Below, in pieces: positions 34,151 through 42,568 of a stretch of 64,000 bases of DNA. A model generated the notes under the pieces. The model saw nothing but the letters and a program-made list of their open reading frames with translations. It was not told the origin of the DNA and did not search any database. The DNA comes from Bin18 sp965200355 (lineage in GTDB: Bacteria; Desulfobacterota; Binatia; Bin18). The position numbers and the translations under genes are program-made. Numbering within the stretch: the stretch's first letter is position 1; every line of letters begins with the position of its first letter. Location: assembly GCA_965200355.1 (NCBI GenBank), contig OZ241351.1:1240001-1304000 (forward strand), written 5' to 3'.

Positions 34151-35455
34151 CTACCTCTGCTCCAGGTGGTAGAACACGAGGCCGGTCAACAGCTTGGGAT
34201 AGAAATAGGTTGACTTCTGCGGCATGGTCTCGCCGCCGGCACACACCTGTTGAATCTGGGCAAAGGTGGTTGAACGCAAGAGAAAGGCGGCCTGCGCGTC
34301 TCCGTTGCGCACACGTTGCAGCGCCTCGTCGGTGTCGCTCGTATACGAGACGGCCTGCTTTTGGACGGCCGGCGGTAATCCCAGAAAACGCGCGAAGAGC
34401 ACATCGTGCAACACGGTGACATCAAGCGCCCGCAGGGCGGCCGAAGCCGGCAGGCCCTGCGTGGCTCGGTCGTCGAAGGATAATATCCAGTCGTGCTCGG
34501 CTCCGGCCATGACGCACCCGATGCGACGCTCCGGGCCGGGGGCCGAAAGGGCGTTCAGAAATGCCTGGCGTTGGGCCGGGGCATAACGGGTCAGGCGGAA
34601 GTCGCGTTTGAGAACGGCTTGCAGATTGGCCGGACTGGGCAGACGGGTCTGCCGGACCAGGCGATGGGTGGGGAGGATAGTCAGGCCGCTGTCCTCGGCA
34701 CTGGTCAAATACGCCAGGACGTAATGAAAGGGCCGGTCTGCGTCCGTACCCGCTTCCGCGGTCCGCTCACGGCGGTATTGCAGCGCGGTTTCATAGCGGT
34801 GATGGCCGTCGGCGATAATCAGCGATTTGTCCGAGAGTTGAGCGCTAATGTCCGCAATAGTGGCCGGGTCCTGAATAGGCCACAGCCGATGGGTGACCCC
34901 CGCCTCGTCTGCGACCTTGACCGCAGCCGGCCGGGCGAGGGTATCCCGGAGTGTGTGGGCGAGCGACCAGCCTACGCCGGCGTAGACACAGAAAATCGCA
35001 CTCAGATGCGCTCGACAGGCGCGCAGCAGGGCGAGGCGGTCTTTTTTCGCTCGCTCGAAGGTCCGCTCGTGCGGACGAATGACCCCGGACTCAAAATCTT
35101 CAACGCGGAGCGCGGCAAAAATACCGGTCCGGCGATATCCCTCCCTATGCCCCTCCCCTTGGGCGGAATAGGGGGGAGGGAGGGTGAACTCTTGCGTATA
35201 GCAGTAGAAGCCCGGCTGCGGGTCGGGCTGTACAACCCGCTGGGACAACCAATCCTGAAAAGTCTGGGCCGCGGCCGTATAGGGGTCGTCCGCGGTGTTG
35301 AAATCGAGATGGACGGCGTTATACGGGCTCTGGAGCTGGAGAAGGGTTTGTTGCTGCGGGCTGATGACATCATAGGGCGGGGAGACGACTTTTTTCAGAT
35401 CGCCAACCACCGCCGGGTTATAGCGCAACGCGCGAAAGGGACGAATGTGTGCCAT
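34151..35455 (-). CDS. DUF1015 family protein
   Basis: A 434-residue protein with the DUF1015 hallmarks: the opening IRPFRALRYN, VVSPPYDVISPQQQ, NAVHLDF, RTGIFAALRVEDFESGVIRPHERTF, and IADGHHRYETALQYR. Function is not established; the family is sometimes called a HTH- or SpoOJ-like nuclease by automatic pipelines, without solid proof. It lies 33 bp after purD on the same strand, so is probably in the purH-purD transcript. No membrane segments are visible. Confidence 0.92.
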   Translation of the reverse strand: MAHIRPFRALRYNPAVVGDLKKVVSPPYDVISPQQQTLLQLQSPYNAVHLDFNTADDPYTAAAQTFQDWLSQRVVQPDPQPGFYCYTQEFTLPPPYSAQGEGHREGYRRTGIFAALRVEDFESGVIRPHERTFERAKKDRLALLRACRAHLSAIFCVYAGVGWSLAHTLRDTLARPAAVKVADEAGVTHRLWPIQDPATIADISAQLSDKSLIIADGHHRYETALQYRRERTAEAGTDADRPFHYVLAYLTSAEDSGLTILPTHRLVRQTRLPSPANLQAVLKRDFRLTRYAPAQRQAFLNALSAPGPERRIGCVMAGAEHDWILSFDDRATQGLPASAALRALDVTVLHDVLFARFLGLPPAVQKQAVSYTSDTDEALQRVRNGDAQAAFLLRSTTFAQIQQVCAGGETMPQKSTYFYPKLLTGLVFYHLEQR

Positions 35456-35488
35456 GAATTTTTTGCCCCTGCCTTCGGACTGCCCCCT

Positions 35489-36784
35489 TCAGGAAGAGGG
35501 GGACCTTCGGTTTGAGCCTGCCAGCGCCCGCCGGCCAATATCTCGCCGATAGTGCAGGCCCGGCCACGCAATGTGTGCCACCGCTCGATAGGTGGTGGCA
35601 ATGGCCTGACGCAGGTCGGTCCCGGTCGCGGTCACGCCCAGAACGCGGCCCCCATTGGTGACGAGCGCGCCGGCATGTCGTTTTGTGCCAGCATGAAAAA
35701 TCGCGCCCTCCTGCCAGTCGGCGAACCGTTCCAGTCCACCAATCGTTTGCCCCTTCTCATAGCCGCCCGGATAGCCGCCCGCGGTGAGTACGACACACAC
35801 CGCGGCGCGCGCATCCCAGTCGAGCGTCACCTGGTCGAGGCGTTCGTCAATCACGGCCTGCATGACCTCAACCAGGTCTGACTTGAGGCGCAGCATGAGC
35901 GGCTGACATTCCGGGTCGCCAAAGCGGACGTTGAATTCAAGCACTTTTGCTTGACCGTGGCAGATCATCAGGCCGGCGTACAGAACGCCTTTATAGACAA
36001 TACCGCGTTGTCTGAGCCCCCGGACGACCGGGCTGAGAATGTCCTGCACAATCCGGTCGGTCAGGGCTGGGGTGACGACCGGGGCTGGCGAGTAGGCCCC
36101 CATCCCGCCGGTATTCGGTCCCTGGTCGTCGTCAAAGACTTGCTTGTGATCCTGAGAAGAAGCCAGAGGAAGAATATGGGTGCCATCTGTCAGTGCCAGA
36201 AAGGAAGCCTCTTCACCACGTAGAAACTCCTCAATCACCACTTGGTCGCCGGCCGCACCAAACTGACGCTCGCGCATGATGGTGGTGAGGGCGGCCTGGG
36301 CTTCGGCCTGGGTGGCGCATACCAGGACGCCTTTTCCCGCGGCCAATCCGTCGGCCTTGACCACAAGCGGGGCGTCGACTTCTTCGATATGCCGGCTGGC
36401 TGCGTCCGGGTCACGAAACACGCGCCAGGCTGCGGTTGGCACCCCCTGCTGCTGCAAGAGTGCTTTGGTAAAGGCTTTGCTGCCTTCGAGTTGGGCCGCG
36501 GCCCGGTTCGGACCGAATACGCGCAGCCCCCGCGCCTCAAACCGGTCGACAATCCCGAGACTCAGCGGCAACTCAGGACCGACAACCGTCAGTCCGATCT
36601 GTTTTTTTTCAGCAAAGGCGCACAGCCCGTCAATATCGTCCGCGGCCAGCGCCACCAGCTCGGCGTGGTCAGCAATGCCGGCGTTGCCCGGCGCACAGTA
36701 GATTTTCGAGACGTGCGGACTCTGGCGTATCTTCCACACCAGGGCGTGTTCACGTCCGCCACTGCCAATCACCAGGATATTCAT
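35489..36784 (-). CDS. purD: Phosphoribosylamine-glycine ligase
   Basis: A 431-residue GAR synthetase, which joins phosphoribosylamine and glycine using ATP in purine synthesis. The N-terminal Rossmann-like start MNILVIGSGGREHALVWKI, the ATP-grasp region (APLVVKADGLAAGKGVLVC; VVIEEFLRGEEASFLALTDG), PNTGGMGAYSPAP and EFNVRFGDPECQPLMLRL are diagnostic. It follows purH by 19 bp. The C terminus has a basic tail (GRRALAGSNRRSPSS). Confidence 0.97.
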   Translation of the reverse strand: MNILVIGSGGREHALVWKIRQSPHVSKIYCAPGNAGIADHAELVALAADDIDGLCAFAEKKQIGLTVVGPELPLSLGIVDRFEARGLRVFGPNRAAAQLEGSKAFTKALLQQQGVPTAAWRVFRDPDAASRHIEEVDAPLVVKADGLAAGKGVLVCATQAEAQAALTTIMRERQFGAAGDQVVIEEFLRGEEASFLALTDGTHILPLASSQDHKQVFDDDQGPNTGGMGAYSPAPVVTPALTDRIVQDILSPVVRGLRQRGIVYKGVLYAGLMICHGQAKVLEFNVRFGDPECQPLMLRLKSDLVEVMQAVIDERLDQVTLDWDARAAVCVVLTAGGYPGGYEKGQTIGGLERFADWQEGAIFHAGTKRHAGALVTNGGRVLGVTATGTDLRQAIATTYRAVAHIAWPGLHYRRDIGRRALAGSNRRSPSS

Positions 36785-36803
36785 GGCTCAGGCCGCGTCC
36801 TGG

Positions 36804-38390
36804 CTAATGCCGAAAATGCCGCATACCGGTGACAATCATGGCCATGCCATGCTCGTCAGCCGCGGCAATCACGTCTTTGTCCCGCAGGCTGCCGCCGGGT
36901 TGCACCGCGGCGGTTGCCCCGGCCTGGGCCACCACGTCGAGCCCGTCACGAAAAGGGAAAAACGCATCCGAGCCGACCACGCTGCCGTGGGTGTCCAGCC
37001 CGAGGTCACGCGCCCGGGAGACCGCGATCTTCGCAGCGTCAACCCGGCTCATCTGACCGGCGCCCACGCCAATGACCTGCTCGCTTGAGGTGAGTACAAT
37101 GGCGTTGGATTTGACGTGTTTGCACACCCGCCAGGCAAAATCCAGGGCGCGATACTCCGCCTCGGTCGGGGGGCGTTGCGTCACGACCTCGCAGTCTCTC
37201 ACGTTGACCTGGCCGGTATCGCGTTCCTGATACAGCAGGCCGCCGGGAATCGGCTTGGCCTCGTAGCGGGCCGGCTGGGTATCTGCGAGGTCCGGGATTT
37301 CCAGCAAGCGGATGTTCTGGAGGCGCTTGGACGAGGCCAGCATCTCCAGGGCCGGAGCGGCATAGCCGGGGGCAAGGACAATCTCAAGAAAGCCCTGTTC
37401 ATACAGATTCAGGATTTCCTGGGCGGTCTCGGTATCAACCTCACGATTCAAGCCCACAATCCCGCCAAAAATAGAGATCGGATCGCAGGCGCGGGTCTTC
37501 CGAAAGGCGTCGGCCAGAGAGTCCGTTGAGGTGGCCACGCCACACGGGTTGGTATGCTTAATGGCGACCGCGGCGATTTCATCGAACTCCTGGAGCAGGG
37601 CAAACGCGGCATTGGCATCGACGATATTATTATACGACAGCGCCTTGCCCTGGAGCTGGGTGGCGTTGGCAATGCAGGCTTCTCGGACGACCGGGCTGCG
37701 GTAAAAAGCCGCGGACTGGTGGGGGTTTTCTCCATAGCGAAGGTCCTGAGCCTTGACGTATTGCAGGTGCAGACTGTCGCCAAAAGGCCGGCGCTGCGCT
37801 CCGTCGAGGCTGCCCAGATAGTCGGCAATGGCACCGTCGTAGCGGGCGGTAAGCTGAAATGCCTTTTTGGCCAGGGCGAGCCGGCGCTCGGCAGACAGGG
37901 CCCCGGCTGCGGTCAGCTCGGCCAGAACGGCCGGATAATCGTCCGGGTCCACCACGACCCCCACATCAGCGTGGTTCTTGGCTGCGGCCCGCAAGAGCGA
38001 CGGCCCGCCGATATCGATGTTTTCAATCGCCTCGGCCAAGCCACAGTCCGGTTGGGCAATGGTATGTTCAAACGGGTAGAGGTTGACCACGACCAGATCA
38101 ATGGCTTTGAGGTCATGCTCCGTCATGGCCTCAAGATGGGTGGGGTCGTTCCGGCGGTGGAGAATCCCGGCGTGTATGCGTGGGTGCAAGGTCTTGACCC
38201 GGCCATCCAGCATTTCAGGAAAGCCGGTAAAATGTTCGACCGGGGTGACCGCAAGACCGGCTGCGGTCAGCGCTTTGGCCGTACCGCCGGTTGAGAGGAT
38301 TTCAATATCAAGCGCGGCCAAGCCGCGAGCCAGATCAACAACGCCACGTTTGTCGCTCACGCTAATCAGGGCGCGGGTGACGGTCGCCAT
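36804..38390 (-). CDS. purH: Bifunctional AICAR formyltransferase / IMP cyclohydrolase
   Basis: A 528-residue PurH, the last two steps to IMP. The N-terminal cyclohydrolase domain has RALISVSDKRGVVDLARGL, STGGTAKAL, EHFTGFPEMLDGRVKTLHP and GGPSLLRAAAKNH. The formyltransferase domain has LRYGENPHQSAAFYR, KALSYNNIVDANAA, KHTNPCGVA with catalytic Lys-His, and ends in SDAFFPFRDGLDVVAQAGATAAVQPGGSLRDKDV. The ATG at 38390 is preceded by AAGGAG; a longer frame reaches 38507 through the divergent gap. It is operonic with purD and the DUF1015 gene. Confidence 0.97.
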   Translation of the reverse strand: MATVTRALISVSDKRGVVDLARGLAALDIEILSTGGTAKALTAAGLAVTPVEHFTGFPEMLDGRVKTLHPRIHAGILHRRNDPTHLEAMTEHDLKAIDLVVVNLYPFEHTIAQPDCGLAEAIENIDIGGPSLLRAAAKNHADVGVVVDPDDYPAVLAELTAAGALSAERRLALAKKAFQLTARYDGAIADYLGSLDGAQRRPFGDSLHLQYVKAQDLRYGENPHQSAAFYRSPVVREACIANATQLQGKALSYNNIVDANAAFALLQEFDEIAAVAIKHTNPCGVATSTDSLADAFRKTRACDPISIFGGIVGLNREVDTETAQEILNLYEQGFLEIVLAPGYAAPALEMLASSKRLQNIRLLEIPDLADTQPARYEAKPIPGGLLYQERDTGQVNVRDCEVVTQRPPTEAEYRALDFAWRVCKHVKSNAIVLTSSEQVIGVGAGQMSRVDAAKIAVSRARDLGLDTHGSVVGSDAFFPFRDGLDVVAQAGATAAVQPGGSLRDKDVIAAADEHGMAMIVTGMRHFRH

Positions 38391-38506
38391 GGGGTACTCC
38401 TTGACAGTAACGGGTTGGAAAGCGGTCCATCTGGATGGGCAGACAGGGGAATACCAGAAGCCTCCTGGGTTGTAAAGGGAAACCCGTGGGCATATGGTGG
38501 GCCGCA

Positions 38507-38710
38507 ATGACGGTGCAGCTCAACGGCGATGTGCGGGAATGCCGAGAGGGGATCTCGGTCGCCGGCCTCGTGGAAGAACTCGGCCTTGGAAACAAACGGA
38601 TTGCGGTTGAGGTCAACCGGGATATTATCCCCCGTGACGAGTACGCCAAGTGCGGACTGCAACAGGACGATGAAGTGGAAATCGTCCATTTTGTTGGCGG
38701 CGGCTGCTAG
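38507..38710 (+). CDS. thiS: Thiamine biosynthesis sulfur carrier ThiS, with an extra C-terminal Cys
   Basis: A 67-residue ubiquitin-like sulfur carrier (MTVQLNGDVRECREGISVAGLVEEL; VEVNRDIIPRDEY). The C terminus reads IVHFVGGG followed by one more codon, TGC, before TAG. ThiS must end in Gly-Gly to be adenylated by ThiF, so the extra Cys would need trimming or would block function. It is followed after 35 bp by thiG. No thiF/moeB-like gene is in the window. I looked for a TPP riboswitch in the 116-bp gap before it and saw none. Confidence 0.88.
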   Translation: MTVQLNGDVRECREGISVAGLVEELGLGNKRIAVEVNRDIIPRDEYAKCGLQQDDEVEIVHFVGGGC

Positions 38711-38745
38711 TCTGAGAGCGAAGCGGTCAACACAGGAAGGACGCC

Positions 38746-39528
38746 ATGCCAGGCCCCAAAGACGCCTTTATACTCGCAGGCAAGGAATATCATTCCAGGC
38801 TTATTGTTGGCACGGGAAAGTATAAGGACTTTGCAGAAACGAAACAGGCGATTGAGGCCTCGGGAGCCGAAATTGTGACGGTGGCGGTCCGCCGGGTGAA
38901 TATCACCGACCCCAACCAGGAAAATCTGCTTGACTATATCGATCCCACGCACTACACCATCCTGCCCAACACGGCCGGCTGCTATAACGCCGCGGACGCC
39001 GTGCGGACCTGCCGCCTGGCCCGCGAGGCCGGGGCCGGCAATATGGTCAAGCTCGAAGTGATTGGCGATGACCGGACCCTCTTCCCCGATATCCCGGGGA
39101 CGCTGGAGGCGGCCAAGACCCTGATTGACGAGGGTTTTACCGTGCTGCCGTATATTCACGACGATCCAATCTCCTGCCAAAAGCTCGAAGACATGGGCTG
39201 CGCCGCGGTCATGCCGCTGGCCGCCCCCATCGGTTCCGGGCTTGGCATCCGCAATCCGTATAATATCCATATCATCCTTGAACAGAGCAGCGTGCCCGTG
39301 ATTGTTGACGCCGGCGTGGGCACGGCCTCGGACGCCGCGGTTGCCCTGGAGATGGGCTGTGACGCGGTGCTGATGAACACCGCCATTGCCGCGGCAAAAG
39401 ACCCGCTCCTCATGGCCGACGCCATGCGCCAAGGGGTAGAAGCCGGGCGCAAAGCCTATCTGGCCGGGCGCATGGGCAAAAAGCTGTACGCCACCGCTTC
39501 TAGCCCGCTCGACGGCATGATCGCCTAG
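38746..39528 (+). CDS. thiG: Thiazole synthase
   Basis: A 260-residue TIM-barrel enzyme that makes the thiazole phosphate of thiamine from deoxyxylulose phosphate, dehydroglycine and ThiS thiocarboxylate. Landmarks are SRLIVGTGKYKDF, EIVTVAVRRVNI, ILPNTAGCYNAADAVRTCRLAREA, the Schiff-base Lys in VKLEVIGDD, and PIGSGLGIRNPYNIHIILE with VPVIVDAGVGTASDAA. It lies between thiS and thiE on the plus strand. The source of dehydroglycine (ThiO or ThiH) is not visible. Confidence 0.97.
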   Translation: MPGPKDAFILAGKEYHSRLIVGTGKYKDFAETKQAIEASGAEIVTVAVRRVNITDPNQENLLDYIDPTHYTILPNTAGCYNAADAVRTCRLAREAGAGNMVKLEVIGDDRTLFPDIPGTLEAAKTLIDEGFTVLPYIHDDPISCQKLEDMGCAAVMPLAAPIGSGLGIRNPYNIHIILEQSSVPVIVDAGVGTASDAAVALEMGCDAVLMNTAIAAAKDPLLMADAMRQGVEAGRKAYLAGRMGKKLYATASSPLDGMIA

Positions 39529-39602
39529 CCCGACGCCTTCCGTGCCCGCTTGGGAGGCCGGCTTTTGTCGAAGGGGGTGCGTTTGCTCAGGCCGTCTGAC
39601 CA

Positions 39603-40214
39603 ATGCCGAATTTCCGCCTGTATTTTGTGACCGACCGGGCCCAAACCGCCAACCGGCCCCTGACCGATATCGTGCACGCCGCCCTCGACGGGGGGGTACG
39701 GGCCGTTCAACTCCGAGAAAAAGACCTCGCAGGCCGTGATCTCTACGCCCTAGCCGAACAGCTTCGGACGCTGACCCTGCGCTATCGTGCGCACCTGCTG
39801 GTGAACGACCGCCTCGACGTGGCCCTTGCGGTTGACGCCGATGGCGTTCACCTCGGACAGCGCTCTTTTGCGGTTCGCGATGCCCGCCGGCTGCTGGGAG
39901 CCGGGAAAATCATTGGGGTCTCCACCCATTCCCGGCAAGAAATCGTCGCGGCCCGAGAGGCCGATTTCCTCGTCTTCGGCCCGGTCTATTACACCCCCTC
40001 AAAGGCCGTCTATGGCCAGCCGCAGGGGCTTGACCATTTACGCGCGGCAGTTGCCTGTAGCGCGGTGCCGGTCTTTGCGATTGGCGGGATCAAGGCCGCG
40101 CGTGTGCCTGAAGTCCTGGAGACTGGCGCTCACGGGATCGCCATGATTTCCGCTATCAGCGCCGCGCCCGACCCCGCGCAGGCCGCGCGCGAGTTGCGGC
40201 GGCAGCTTGACTAA
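39603..40214 (+). CDS. thiE: Thiamine-phosphate synthase
   Basis: A 203-residue TIM-barrel enzyme joining HMP-pyrophosphate and thiazole phosphate. Motifs: LYFVTDRA, AVQLREKDLAGRDLYALAEQL, LLVNDRLDVALAVDADGVHLGQ, IIGVSTHSRQE, DFLVFGPVYYTPSKAVYGQPQGL and FAIGGI with GIAMISAI. It begins 74 bp after thiG and completes the thiS-thiG-thiE cluster. The pyrimidine branch (thiC, thiD) is not in the window. Confidence 0.94.
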   Translation: MPNFRLYFVTDRAQTANRPLTDIVHAALDGGVRAVQLREKDLAGRDLYALAEQLRTLTLRYRAHLLVNDRLDVALAVDADGVHLGQRSFAVRDARRLLGAGKIIGVSTHSRQEIVAAREADFLVFGPVYYTPSKAVYGQPQGLDHLRAAVACSAVPVFAIGGIKAARVPEVLETGAHGIAMISAISAAPDPAQAARELRRQLD

Positions 40215-40226
40215 AGCCGAGCGGGC

Positions 40227-40256
40227 TTGCCCCGCAGTTCGCCTCACTGGTAAAAT
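40227..40256 (+). promoter_or_regulatory. Promoter of tRNA-Thr
   Basis: TTGCCC (40227-40232) and TAAAAT (40251-40256) are spaced by 18 bp, giving a start about 6-8 bp before the mature 5' end at 40270. The pair lies between thiE and the tRNA gene. Confidence 0.5.
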
Positions 40257-40269
40257 CCCCGCAATCTAC

Positions 40270-40342
<73 letters not shown>

Positions 40343-40349
40343 CTCTCGA

Positions 40350-40375
40350 AGCCCTTGTGTTTGCAAGGGCTTTTT
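40350..40375 (+). terminator. Rho-independent terminator of tRNA-Thr
   Basis: AGCCCTTG (40350-40357) pairs perfectly with CAAGGGCT (40364-40371) around TGTTTG, and the stem runs into a run of five T. It begins 8 bp after the tRNA. Confidence 0.92.
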
Positions 40376-40447
40376 CATTGGCCGGGAATGGATTGACAGG
40401 TTTCCGTCCGCGCGCCATGCTGAGGCAACCGAGGAGGACGTACACCG

Positions 40448-41303
40448 ATGACAGATTTTCACGTTGAACCGCTGGACGCGAGCTTCGGGGCGACCGTCAC
40501 CGGACTCAAGCTGGCCGCCATTGACGAGACCACCTTCAGCCGGCTGTACGACACCTGGCTGGAATACGCCCTGCTCATCTTCCCGGACCAGCATCTGACT
40601 CATGACCAACAGGTCGCATTTGCCAAACGCTTTGGGAAGCTGGAGTTCGATCTGGTGCCGATCAGCAACGTCAAAAAGGACGGCAGCATTCGCCTCGAAG
40701 ACGATGCAGACGAGATGACTCAGGTGCTCAAAGGCAATATGGGCTGGCATTGCGACAGTACCTATATGCCCGTGCAGGCCAAGGGTGCGGTGTTCACGGC
40801 CCACATTGTGCCGGCGTCACGCGGGGAGACCGGCTGGGCGGATCTGCGGGCGGGGTATGACACTCTGGACGACACCATGAAAGAGAAAGTGGCCCAGCTG
40901 TCAGCCTATCATTCCCTGCACCATTCACAGAAAAAATCGGATTTTCAGCCAAAAAAGGCGGCGACTATAATGGCTATGGTCTGGATGTCCAGGACCCGCC
41001 CCTGCGCCCCCTGGTGAAAACCCACCCTGAGACCGGGCGTAAATCTCTGCTGATTGGTCGTCATGCGTATGGTATTCCGGGGCTGGACCCAGCGGAATCC
41101 GAACAATTACTCCAGGACCTGGTGGACCAACCTGCCAGCCACCGCGTGTCTATCACCACAGGTGGGCCGCTGGCGACGCTGTACTGTGGGATAACCGCCG
41201 CCTGTTGCACCGCGCCTGCCCGTGGGATATGACCGAAGCACGGGTGATGTATCACGCCCGAATCGCCGGCGACCCGGCGTCTGAATTTGCCGCGAGTAGC
41301 TAG
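40448..41303 (+). pseudogene. TauD/TfdA-family alpha-ketoglutarate dioxygenase, two frameshifts
   Basis: A Fe(II)/2-oxoglutarate dioxygenase of about 285 residues if repaired. The first frame has the iron motif WHCDSTYM (H-x-D) and the start FHVEPLDASFGATVTGLKL. It shifts at an A6 run (40951-40956); one extra A gives GGDYNGYGLDVQDPPLRPL and joins the second frame (KTHPETGRKSLLIGRHAYGIPG). A further indel at about 41146-41152 leads to the third piece, with the distal iron-His region VLWDNRRLLHRACPWD and a stop at 41303. Substrate unknown. With both lesions the protein cannot bind iron fully. Confidence 0.82.
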
Positions 41304-41317
41304 AGCGTTTTCCGCTC

Positions 41318-42460
41318 TCATCCCTCGATATGAGCGATGAGACCTTCGAGGTCGCACAGGACCTGGGCACCGCTCTGGAGGAAATCACTGCGCTGACAGA
41401 CCAGGAAGCGCCGGTCCGCGCCGACCAAGTCGGCAGTCGCGTTGAGCCGCTTCATATCGTTTGGCCCTGGGCGGGTGGTGAGTTTGATCTCCAGCGCCCA
41501 GAGCTCGGCATCGACCCGCAGTAAGAGATCAAGCTCGCGCTGATCGCTCGTTCGCATAGAGTACGCCTCGAACGCCCGGCCGGTGTATTGCAGCGCGGCC
41601 AAGATCTGGTCGATGACAAACCCTTCCCAACTCGCGCCGACCCAGGGCTGACTCAAGAGGCTGATCCGGTCGTGTACGTTCAAGAGCGCGTGCAGCAAAC
41701 CGGTGTCCCGCCAGTAGACCTTGGGCCGTTTGACGAGACGCTTGCGGATGTTGGCGTGATACGCCGGCAGGCGGCGCACGAGAAATGCGCCTTCCAGATA
41801 GTCGAGATAGCCGTTGACGGTATGGTACGAGAGCGCCAGACTCTTTCCGAGCTGACTGGCATTCCACTCCTGCCCGTGGGTGGCGGCGAGCATCCGAAGC
41901 AGGCGCTGCGTCGTCTGGGCATGAGCCGGCATCCCCCAGTTGGGGAGGTCGCGCTGGGCCAGCAGTCTCAGATAGTCTTGCTGCCAGAGGGGAAATCCGC
42001 CACCGCTCAGGACACCCCCATCGGGATAGCCGCCAAAGAGCCAGAGCCGCTGGCGTTGTTCCTGGTCGAGCTCGGACCAGAGCAGGGGCGTGAGCTCGAC
42101 CAGGGACAACCTCCCCGCGAGTGATTCAGAAACGCGGCTCATCAGAGACGGAGACACCGAGCCCAACAGCAGAAAACGACCGTTGCGGCTGCGGTCGCTG
42201 TCGATGGCGCCGCGCAGGCGTGGAAAGACTGCGGGCCATGTCTGGGCTTCGTCCAGAATGACAAGCTCGCGCTCACGGGCGATCATGTCCCATTCGAGGT
42301 CCAGCCGGAGCCGCTCTGATTCCTGCTCAAGATCGAAGTACCGACCCCCCAGAGAGCCGGCCAGGGTTGTTTTGCCACATTGCCGCGGCCCGACCAGAGC
42401 GACCGCTGGATAGGACTGCTGCCGGGCGCGCAGCGCCGCCGTAATTTTTCGAGGAATCAT
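41318..42460 (-). CDS. AAA ATPase with DUF4143 domain
   Basis: A 380-residue ATPase of the AAA_14/DUF4143 type. Residues about 1-130 hold Walker A LVGPRQCGKTTL and Walker B ELVILDEAQTW. The middle has NWGMPAHAQTTQRLLRMLAATHGQEWNASQLGKSL, a winged-helix-like element, and the C-terminal DUF4143 part carries a nuclease-like YSMRTSDQRELDLLLRVDAELWALEIKLT. Such proteins are frequent, often multicopy, and of unknown role, possibly toxin- or defence-linked. It converges with the broken dioxygenase. Confidence 0.9.
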   Translation of the reverse strand: MIPRKITAALRARQQSYPAVALVGPRQCGKTTLAGSLGGRYFDLEQESERLRLDLEWDMIARERELVILDEAQTWPAVFPRLRGAIDSDRSRNGRFLLLGSVSPSLMSRVSESLAGRLSLVELTPLLWSELDQEQRQRLWLFGGYPDGGVLSGGGFPLWQQDYLRLLAQRDLPNWGMPAHAQTTQRLLRMLAATHGQEWNASQLGKSLALSYHTVNGYLDYLEGAFLVRRLPAYHANIRKRLVKRPKVYWRDTGLLHALLNVHDRISLLSQPWVGASWEGFVIDQILAALQYTGRAFEAYSMRTSDQRELDLLLRVDAELWALEIKLTTRPGPNDMKRLNATADLVGADRRFLVCQRSDFLQSGAQVLCDLEGLIAHIEG

Positions 42461-42568
42461 TTTTGTATTTTAGAATTCGATTTCTGTTTTGCAAGAATCG
42501 CATGGCTGTCAGGACAAACGCCTGCTTCCATCTCCAGGTGTTTGTCCTGCTCCCTGGGCGGAGACCGC

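Noticed and set aside
38391..38506. TPP riboswitch before thiS
   Set aside because: No CTGAGA or ACCTGATCTGG-type core is present in the 116-bp gap, and no P1-P5 fold could be drawn.
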